Below are positions 62,101-64,000 of a stretch of DNA of 64,000 nucleotides, piece by piece. The first letter of the stretch is position 1; every line of letters begins with the position of its first letter. The notes beneath the pieces are model-generated. The model searched no databases. It was not told the origin of the DNA and was given only the letters and a program-made list of their open reading frames with translations. Origin of the DNA: Agapetus fuscipes. Its lineage: Eukaryota > Arthropoda > Insecta > Trichoptera > Glossosomatidae. Position numbers and translations under genes: made by a program. The stretch lies in NCBI GenBank assembly GCA_951799405.1, contig OX637336.1:21557479-21621478 (forward strand). The letters run 5' to 3'.

Positions 62101-64000
62101 TTGCTATCCACATGGTCACACCCTAGATAGTGCTTTTAATGTTATGATGAAAGATAATTTGCTATCCACATGGTCACACCCTAGATAGTGCTTTTAATGT
62201 TATGATGAAAGATAATTTGCTATCCACACGGTCACACCCTAGATAGTGCTTTAATATTTTTTCATAGTCACAAAACTCAGCTAAGCTCTTGTTATGTTTA
62301 AATTGGAAAGGTATCTCCCAGGATGTACCTACAGGATACTTACTCCGGCTAGCTATCATCAGCATCACTCTCAGGGCGGGGGGTTCTTTCCTTGTGTTGC
62401 TTACTTGTATCTTGGGAAGGTTGTATATTAAAAGATAAGTTTAACATGAACAAATAAGGGTTTATTTACTTTAGTAATATGGGGGAAAAGGGGAAATAAG
62501 GGAATGGCCAGACCTGTACCTCGTCACTAAAACACTCCCTACTCTGTTGACTGGAGTTCTGAACTGAAGGTCTGGGGCAGCGCCCCAGGCTAGCGGTGGC
62601 TCACGAGGCGGACGCCTCCACACGTTGGAGCCCCTGGGTGGGCGCTCCTATGCACTATGTCTCCTATGCCTCTGGTCCACAAGGCGGGTGCCTTGCTGGC
62701 AGGAAGTCCAAGTAGATGGGGAGGTGGGAGCTCCATGGTGATACCCCCTCTTGCACCGCTGGTGCTTGGTCGCCGACGTCTGACTCTCTTCACCTCTTGC
62801 CAAGAACTGATGAGCGACGGCCCGATCAGATCACACGGCGCAGTTCGACCGCTTCCGTGACCGTTCGGCTCCGTTCGGCCCACAAAACACACTGTACACT
62901 TCGAGATTGTTCTTTCTATGTTATTTTAAAATAACATAACACTCTCTCATCATTGTTTTTCAGGCAAAATTCATGTGAGGATCCCACAGCCAGGATAAAC
63001 ATTGAATACAAGAGGAAGTACGGAGCTGCACAGGTGGATTCCTTTACAAAAAGATCTCACCGTCACATGAAGCTGGCGGACTTCACAAGACCAGAGTAGG
63101 AGAAATATAGCACAGTTTAAATATAACATTGAGATTTGAGAGTGCTTAAGTTAATGTTTCTTTAGTGTTTACAACGCGGTGGGTAAAGTGAACGTGGAAG
63201 GACTGTCTTCCCTTCAGAGATCTGTTGCAGCGGTCAACAAGGAGTCTGCAGATGATTTGTATGTGATGACAAAAATGAAACCAGAGGTAGCTGCTCGGGC
63301 TGTCATATTCTTGGAAACCAGAGATATCAAAGCTAACGTTGGTAAATCACATGAAACTTATTATCAGGATTAGTTTAGAAACTTTTATCATTATTGTCAA
63401 TTTATAGGGAGTTATTTATTGTACACATATTTTACAAGTAGAGAACAATTTGGAGTATTGGTTGCATTTGGATTATGAAGAATATTTAAAAATCAAAACA
63501 AAATGACAGTTTTGATCAAGAGTGACTTAGGGTTGCGCTGCCCTGGTCTGGAAAACATCATTCCAGGTCGCGCAGGACAGCCAGGCTTTCTCCGTGATGG
63601 TCACCAAAGTCAGGAGACCTGATTTAACAATCGTAGAAGATGCTTAAATGGAAAATAAGTAAAAATAATATCTTGCTGACAGATGCTTACATCAACCGTT
63701 TTTTCAGCTAACCTGATGGTCTCTCTAAGCAACGGTTACATCCAGGCCTGGTCGGAGCATCCCCGAGGAGGTTTCCTTGGAGCTTTCCTCTCCTGCCACT
63801 CACCTCATGATCACGTGATCTCCCTTAACACTGATACTAACAATCAGTTTCTCTTCACGGGCTCTGTCTTGGGATATGTAGCCGTCTGGATGATGGAAAA
63901 CTATCTGAGCAGTAAAGAGGTAATCAGGAGTGAGGTGACATGTATGGTTCCTGAGATTCAGAGAAGCAACACCTCTGCGGCACCCTTCCAGGGTGACATA
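30508..64000 (+). CDS. EF-hand/WD40 protein, WDR49/WDR64/'WDY' type, at least 13 exons, 3' end off window
   Basis: Exons: 30508-30705, 31097-31303, 33285-33396, 33618-33976, 34272-34442, 44605-44835, 53906-54158, 54584-54720, 58799-58887, 59719-59919, 62964-63095, 63166-63341, 63708 onward. Phases match at every junction, giving at least 853 residues. An EF-hand loop ([13 protein letters not shown], residues 67-79) is followed by WD40 blades: [58 protein letters not shown]. This layout matches Drosophila 'WD repeat-containing protein on Y chromosome' and vertebrate WDR49/WDR64, linked to sperm flagella and cilia. A Met at 30367 is in frame, but the 47 residues it adds look non-conserved, so 30508 was preferred. 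The donors of exon 7 (GTTTTT) and exon 10 (GTCTAC) are weak. The last exon may end at 63918 (GAG|GTAATC). Introns are loaded with transposons. Confidence 0.87.
30729..30812. repeat. Short perfect hairpin near the first splice donor
   Basis: AGAATGAAAAAAACGGATTT at 30730 and its complement near 30793-30812 can form a stem of about 22 bp with a loop of about 38 nt. It begins 25 bp past the exon 1 donor of the WD40 gene. Confidence 0.75.
30905..31020 (+). pseudogene. Decayed duplicate of WD40-gene exon 2
   Basis: The segment matches 31135-31245 in exon 2. Shared phrases are GCTGGTGT, GA(T/C)AAAG(T/C)AGG, TCTAGAGCTG and CTGTCAACAA(G/A)CCT. Stops and shifts show that it no longer codes. Its position just upstream of exon 2 points to tandem exon duplication. 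Confidence 0.65.
31378..32055 (-). mobile_element. LINE-A copy, strongly 5'-truncated, with R-repeat 3' end
   Basis: Minus-strand 32052-31753 encodes [20 protein letters not shown], then [20 protein letters not shown], and ends [11 protein letters not shown]. An AT-rich 3' UTR and a complete R-repeat (31378-31635) follow on the minus strand, ending in (AATCTA)n as read on the plus strand. Confidence 0.85.
32130..32696. repeat. 31-bp satellite array, about 18 copies
   Basis: The unit TTACATAAAACAGCATGG, then CTACCAAAATATC, alternates irregularly with variants CTGCCAAAATATT and CTCTTACATAAAACAGTATGG. The array continues for about 20 bp after the solo LTR (33084 on), so the LTR inserted into it. 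Confidence 0.9.
32697..33079 (-). mobile_element. Solo LTR, same family as 28554, 4-bp TSD ATAT
   Basis: 383 bp, TGTAGTG to ACATAATA as read on the plus strand. The terminal CA is mutated to TA. Flanks are ATAT at 32693-32696 and 33080-33083, and satellite sequence on both sides confirms the insertion. Shares ACTGGTTTTAGTTCACTGG, CTTGCACCCTTTTATACTGA and CCTACCCACCAATACAATAA with the other copy. Confidence 0.83.
36238..38679 (-). mobile_element. DNA transposon of unassigned superfamily, 12-bp inverted ends, 8-bp TSD
   Basis: Ends TAAGGTGGATCG (36238-36249) and CGATCCACCTTA (38668-38679) are perfect inverted repeats. CTATATAC flanks them at 36230-36237 and 38680-38687. Removing the element restores the LINE reading frame ([12 protein letters not shown]). 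An 8-bp duplication occurs in hAT, P and Merlin elements, but the TAAGG termini do not match the usual ends of these. Confidence 0.83.
37405..38105 (-). pseudogene. Degenerate transposase-like gene in the 12-bp-TIR transposon
   Basis: Three overlapping minus-strand frames read [66 protein letters not shown], then [20 protein letters not shown] and [13 protein letters not shown]. The pattern (R/KFGxS, IRRxRxK, L-F/Y-FDG-x-K-x-KT, Y-x-GH, PLQW-x-x-C) recurs in insect and crustacean proteins of unknown function that I recall as transposon-like. Frameshifts show that the gene is dead. I cannot name the superfamily. Confidence 0.55.
40831..42010. repeat. Diverged direct repeat of ~170-bp unit, split by a LINE
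   Basis: The phrases GATTCGGGTCG, GGGAGCACG, ACGAAACAAAATATT, GGGTTTTAATTCGGGAG and CGTTCGTTCGGA occur in the same order at 40833-40990 and again from 41006, continuing after the LINE at 41914-42002. The origin is unknown. Confidence 0.6.
41106..41913 (-). mobile_element. 5'-truncated Jockey/CR1-like LINE with 60-nt poly(A) tail
   Basis: A long T run at 41106-41165 is the poly(A) tail on the minus strand. Upstream of it (41949-41164, minus) one open frame encodes [48 protein letters not shown] and [18 protein letters not shown]. This is the C-terminal part of a non-LTR reverse transcriptase protein, after the catalytic core. GGGTTTT occurs on both sides (41102-41108, 41914-41920) and fits the target duplication. 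The open frame and pure tail suggest a young insertion. Confidence 0.85.
42011..44285. other. WD40-gene intron 5, no gene recognised
   Basis: 2.3 kb without an open frame or repeat that I can assign. Fragments such as GTAACTCTGTCATCATTCTG near 44170 resemble reversed LINE-C 3' ends. The GC content is a little higher around 42760-43260. Confidence 0.4.
44286..44430 (+). repeat. Possible tRNA-derived SINE
   Basis: GGTTCGATCCC near 44370 resembles a pol III B box. A loosely matching A box (GTGGGCTGATCATTCTAGCG) lies about 45 bp upstream. The downstream part is AT-rich and ends in TTATTAATTAATAATAG. The boundaries are uncertain. Confidence 0.4.
45010..45760 (+). pseudogene. Non-LTR reverse transcriptase C-terminal fragment
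   Basis: Broken plus-strand frames include [20 protein letters not shown], the segment after the palm domain, followed by several frameshifts. It ends in an (AAATA)n-rich tail near 45740. Confidence 0.6.
45810..45900. repeat. Interspersed repeat with inverted copy at 53385-53470
   Basis: CCAACCCCTTAACATTTGG and GTGTATATTGCACATAGTTT, then AGGTAAAATAAAAAATG, recur in the opposite orientation near 53385-53470. No coding content. Confidence 0.6.
46018..46625 (+). repeat. R(+) repeat split by a 460-bp foldback element
   Basis: The left piece 46018-46065 (CCTTGACTTATATGTTGG to CTGTTAAA) and the right piece 46526-46625 (TAAGCGCGAACTACACG to the tail) flank the palindrome. About 110 bp of the middle of R are missing. 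Confidence 0.75.
46066..46525. mobile_element. Foldback element with ~200-bp inverted arms
   Basis: Ends are CAAATCGCTCCCCCAGTTC and its complement at 46525. The arms match over about 200 bp. The centre repeats part of the outer arm (AGTTCTTGTTTACCGTATACG), so the structure arose in more than one step. There is no transposase, no hammerhead-like core and no clear target duplication. It could be a MITE or a foldback transposon. Confidence 0.75.
46677..47252 (+). CDS. LINE-D ORF1 C-terminal part (zinc-knuckle nucleic-acid-binding protein)
   Basis: 191 codons, open at the 5' side (no true ATG; truncated copy). Three consecutive CCHC-type knuckles: [28 protein letters not shown], and a related C-x2-C-x8-H-x5-C. 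ORF1 proteins of Jockey-like elements coat the element RNA and act in ribonucleoprotein assembly. The stop TAA (47250-47252) follows a TTTTTTA heptamer in the frame X-XXY-YYZ. ORF2 is in the -1 frame and open from that point. Confidence 0.8.
   Translation: MANAPALAKAGLKATVAPGRQPRIAIHDLPQDMPAEEVIAAIHNQTSDETELTLENLNLSITFSHKSGPRSGSWPHIFNVPPSVRHALIARAKLAIEWQLHRVRDWVDSLKCGYCQLYGHRASRCKAEDPTCSHCAKTGHNRNACPKKEKPPTCTTCTFFKKPATHVTGAKDCPARIAAEKRELSRINFLD
47276..50083 (+). CDS. LINE-D ORF2: endonuclease-reverse transcriptase, uninterrupted
   Basis: 935 codons without a stop. N-terminal apurinic-type endonuclease: [48 protein letters not shown] and LDLIFTD. Reverse transcriptase in the middle: [52 protein letters not shown], and [11 protein letters not shown] with the FADD catalytic motif. 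C-terminal segment: [17 protein letters not shown]. The frame starts at a GTG with no ATG, and is open upstream into the end of ORF1 in the -1 frame. Clade Jockey/CR1-like, inferred from the domain order and poly(A) tail. Confidence 0.88.
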   Translation: MTFTSAYYQNVRGLNTKLNDLRCNVSISDYDYIFLTETWLSDKIKSAELGLFDYNIFRCDRSSSSIKTRGGGVMICVRKKFPCFVLKTSDLISEQLFLSVVVGTKKLVLGCIYIPPSSSIEVYKSHTEMVEQISLNADSMFICGDFNLPKTLWLNDNHGVKIYKNISPQASIIANFYAFMNMHQVNSIPNEHGYSLDLIFTDISSVKVNRSSNNLLPLDKFHPPLSFDISSFLSSELLKHKVSYHYKFKNGNYADMNYFLAQINWSSFYSLNNINEAVLLFNNYLSHSILQFVPRGIYSQPKFPNWFSLKLKHLILEKKKMHKMYKDTGKLLYYQKFTHLRQLSKMESRSSYKSFIEDTETNLNLYPKFFWHFVAQKRADNGLPSNMTYNDTQATNATAITELFAKHFSTVYSDTASNVPLFNYTHTVDLNECNISLVDVFNALGALSDNSGTGPDGFPQLLLKKCKFTLSKPLCHLFNLSLSSGVFPDSWKISYLRPIFKSGIKSDVKNYRPISNLSHIPKIFESIITTKISPLFKNLLIDEQHGFRSSRSTITNLLSYTDTIVRAIENNTQVDVLYTDFSKAFDKVNHQLLVAKLRAIGIRDPFLTFLKSYLTGRKQRVRINDSISDKIDVTSGVPQGAHLAPLLFNIFINDLNVFSNTQFWLFADDNKMLKSINSYNDCSLFQSDIDSFNDWCKANCMELNIDKCKIMSFYKTKKPVNFVYKLNGVDLATVTLIKDLGLTLDIKLSFREHIDNIVNKSLKILGFILRITSDFNNVQTLKILYCSLVRPHLEYPSVIWSPFYATHIDRLESVQHRFLRRVAWKLGLSRDEYDYKDIEITLGILSLVTRRQHAQLICIYKIINSIFDSPYLLQCIKLNVPTRRFRINELLSLNFHTSNLGYYSPINRMCRLLNSSSHLDLCGMSLSEFRRALFC
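50236..50385 (+). repeat. R(+) fragment (distal part)
   Basis: Starts near TTAGATTGGGGTTTTATGC and runs through AAGCGCGAACTTATACGTG to GCAACTTAGATTACACATT. Confidence 0.75.
50386..51547. other. WD40-gene intron 6, AT-rich, no gene recognised
   Basis: Contains TTGATTTTGAAAATCGAAAC near 51180 and an inverted counterpart near 51290 (TTTCAATTTTCAAAATTAATG), an imperfect foldback around 51090-51330. No coding frame of interest. Confidence 0.4.
51548..53335 (-). repeat. Tandem array of R-repeats (R(-), ~250-bp unit, six copies) with one R(+) inserted
   Basis: R(-) copies at about 51550-51800, 51828-52072, 52090-52570 (split), 52590-52835, 52857-53100 and 53122-53335 are joined by the same linker (AAATTATTTTGTTTAGTTC, then TATAATCTAAG). 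The third copy is interrupted by a complete R(+) at about 52275-52523, which runs from ACCTTGACTGATAGG to a (TTTAGAT)n tail between TTTGCAT and GGTGAACC. Shared private changes (AACAGAGAT, GAAATTTGCATGGTG) show that the array arose by unequal crossing-over. Confidence 0.85.
53336..53905. other. Right part of WD40-gene intron 6
   Basis: Holds the inverted partner (53385-53470) of the repeat at 45810. Otherwise AT-rich up to the exon 7 acceptor. No gene recognised. Confidence 0.45.
55187..57000 (+). mobile_element. LINE-A copy with intact 480-codon frame and R(+) 3' end
   Basis: The best-preserved LINE-A copy. It begins inside the reverse transcriptase region (5'-truncated) and ends with a 3' UTR, (GT)n, a complete R(+) at about 56743-56985 and an (AGATT)n tail. 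It interrupts an older R(-). Confidence 0.85.
55198..56640 (+). CDS. LINE-A reverse transcriptase, long open frame (5'-truncated)
   Basis: 480 codons: [96 protein letters not shown] (YADD catalytic pair), [46 protein letters not shown] and [15 protein letters not shown]. The start is the first in-frame GTG or Met after the truncation and not a native start. No endonuclease domain is present in this copy. It resembles insect RTE/Rex-type reverse transcriptases, but the clade is not certain. Confidence 0.82.
   Translation: MIDWMYELCKLCVNAGVVPMDWRKAVIVPIYKGKGDKKDCQNFRPISLLSIPGKVFCKMIIKNVILTTSERISDIQSGFMAGRGCVDQIFTLRQLVEKQLSVRRKLFTAFVDLEKAFDSVDRGMLWDVLKAYGVNGALLGAVHANYENSKACVRIDGEYSEWFEVYKGVRQGCVMSPWLFNIVMDKCVRDARLNDCGLMIGESKVSVLLYADDAVLVSDSAVELQTMLSRLNEALLGNHLKLNASKTKVLIFERDDESMNYEFKINGMNVDVVNEFVYLGSKFEKDGRMTGEFERRVMKGRCVLGATACIAKNQNISKNARLAVRSGILLPTLMYGSEAWTVNESEISKVHTVEMDFLRSMIGKKRSDRVRNDFVREECGARESVKVKIKRSLLRWFGHMERMNEERLTKKVYVGRIDGCRGRGRPRKVWMDQISEIANEWNIQSHNKRRACMKKIMTLEEMKEVCKDRKKWRLICNVGG
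57038..57378 (-). mobile_element. LINE-A 3' fragment, minus strand, cut by a pogo-like element
   Basis: The minus strand encodes the last residues from [19 protein letters not shown] through [11 protein letters not shown], then a 3' UTR close to that at 5079-5188. The 5' side stops at the pogo-like insertion. Confidence 0.75.
57380..58719 (+). mobile_element. pogo-like (Tc1/mariner superfamily) transposon, internally deleted
   Basis: Inverted ends of about 27 bp contain GGAATTGTGCTTAAGATGAC, with TA on both sides (57378-57379, 58720-58721). The phrase GTAAGATGACAT recurs subterminally. An intron-like gap precedes ATG 57857. The element entered a LINE-A fragment in the intron before exon 9 of the WD40 gene. 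Confidence 0.82.
57857..58490 (+). pseudogene. pogo-like transposase, N-terminus joined to C-terminus by deletion
   Basis: ATG 57857 opens [14 protein letters not shown], then [20 protein letters not shown], the psq-type helix-turn-helix of pogo/Tigger transposases, and stops after about 40 codons (KT*). Another frame (about 57960-58490) gives the C-terminus: [22 protein letters not shown], a Lys/Arg-rich stretch, and [18 protein letters not shown], then WCHTLCAGV, a Cys/His finger typical of these proteins. The CENP-B-type domain and the DDE catalytic domain between them are gone. Confidence 0.75.
58888..59097. other. WD40-gene intron 9, left part, nothing recognised
   Basis: AT-rich intron sequence directly after the exon 9 donor. 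Confidence 0.35.
59098..59382. mobile_element. MITE-like foldback with ~50-bp inverted ends
   Basis: AACAGTTATTC, then CGCACGCTTAATAATAAAGAG at the left, is mirrored by CTCTTTATTATTAAACGTGCG, then ACTGTT, at the right. The interior has no coding frame. No target duplication could be fixed. Confidence 0.6.
60041..60345 (+). repeat. tRNA-derived SINE
   Basis: The head has the pol III promoter boxes: TAGTCTAGTGGTTAG (A box) and GGTTCGAATCC (B box), spaced as in a tRNA gene. The acceptor stem does not pair, so it is not a functional tRNA. The body (GCAGAGGGCTCTTGAG, then CGCTCACCAAAT) recurs at 13800-13905. It lies in intron 10 of the WD40 gene. Confidence 0.82.
60346..60848 (+). mobile_element. 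LINE-A copy, internally deleted, with R(+) 3' end
   Basis: Degenerate remnants of [13 protein letters not shown], then a deletion to [14 protein letters not shown] and [13 protein letters not shown] residues. The 3' UTR and an R(+) at about 60661-60848 follow, and that R(+) is interrupted by a foldback element. Confidence 0.7.
60849..61094 (+). mobile_element. Foldback element 4, 12-bp TSD TTACATTTGTCT
   Basis: Inverted arms of about 100 bp (GGTAAAACATTGTTTTAATT and its complement) sit around the centre CGCCTAATGAGGCATTAGG, then CGAAAA. TTACATTTGTCT flanks it at 60837-60848 and 61095-61106, inside an R(+). The centre resembles a short hammerhead core (CUAAUGAG, GC/GC, GAAA), weakly. Confidence 0.65.
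61095..61178 (+). repeat. Distal remainder of the interrupted R(+)
   Basis: TTACATTTGTCTGCTTGTGG to AACTTAGATTATAGATT continues the R(+) broken at 60848. Confidence 0.8.
61310..62256. repeat. 58-bp satellite with 2-unit and 4-unit higher-order periodicity
   Basis: About 14 units of ATGTTATGATGAAAGATAAT, TTGCTATCCACATGG, TCACACCCTAGATAGTGCTTTCA. Units alternate between ACATGG and ACACGG, and every fourth unit reads GGTATCC in place of GCTATCC. Near the left end, a ~90-bp insert with CCGCGGCTTGCGGGCC and TGTGGCCCGCCAGC resembles the end of a hAT element. Confidence 0.92.
62480..62905. other. GC-rich block in WD40-gene intron 10
   Basis: Markedly more GC-rich than the surroundings (CAGCGCCCCAGGCTAGCG, CGTGACCGTTCGGCTCCG). 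The open frames on both strands show no known motif. It is possibly the untranslated part of a non-LTR element. Confidence 0.4.

Overview
This is a eukaryotic nuclear window, most likely from an insect and probably a moth or butterfly. It is AT-rich, its genes are split by spliceosomal introns, and most of the sequence is transposable elements. Host genes were recognised by reading exon peptides against remembered protein families and by checking splice sites and phases. No database search was possible.

Four host genes are supported. (1) 2319-2412, minus: first coding exon of an aminoacylase-1-like gene whose remainder lies off the left edge. (2) 2961-19644, plus: a complete four-exon mitochondrial ribosomal protein L48 gene (mRpL48), head-to-head with (1). 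(3) 20055-29595, minus: a complete six-exon TTC8/BBS8 gene (BBSome subunit). (4) 30508 to beyond 64000, plus: at least 13 exons of an EF-hand plus WD40 protein of the WDR49/WDR64/'WD repeat-containing protein on Y chromosome' type. Genes (3) and (4) both belong to cilium/flagellum families. They are divergent, and a near-perfect RFX X-box lies between them at 29786-29799.

The introns are stacks of nested mobile elements. mRpL48 intron 3 (13.3 kb) was about 110 bp before insertion. An outer hAT (6069-19283) contains an inner hAT (6631-19213), which contains a LINE (LINE-B) broken into four pieces, further LINEs, a foldback element and a third hAT. In intron 5 of the WD40 gene, a solo LTR was split by an almost complete RTE-like LINE, which was in turn split by a DNA transposon with 12-bp terminal inverted repeats. 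Target-site duplications (TSDs) confirm each of these layers.

A ~245-bp interspersed sequence, here called the R-repeat, occurs about 20 times in both orientations. It starts near CCTTGACTTATAGGTTGG and ends near CTTTGCAACTTAGATT plus a (TTTAGA)n-like tail. It is the 3' end of the LINE family called LINE-A here, it also occurs alone, and at 51.5-53.3 kb it forms a tandem array. R(+) and R(-) give its orientation. Four foldback (palindromic) insertions have TSDs of 12, 12, 13 and 15 bp. Some carry hammerhead-ribozyme-like cores, which suggests Penelope-like terminal repeats.

Other notable items: a 3.6-kb LINE (LINE-D) with an uninterrupted 935-codon ORF2 that has no ATG and may be expressed by a -1 frameshift at TTTTTTA; an internally deleted pogo-like transposon; a GC-AG intron in TTC8; a decayed duplicate exon in the WD40 gene; and a 58-bp satellite with nested higher-order periodicity.
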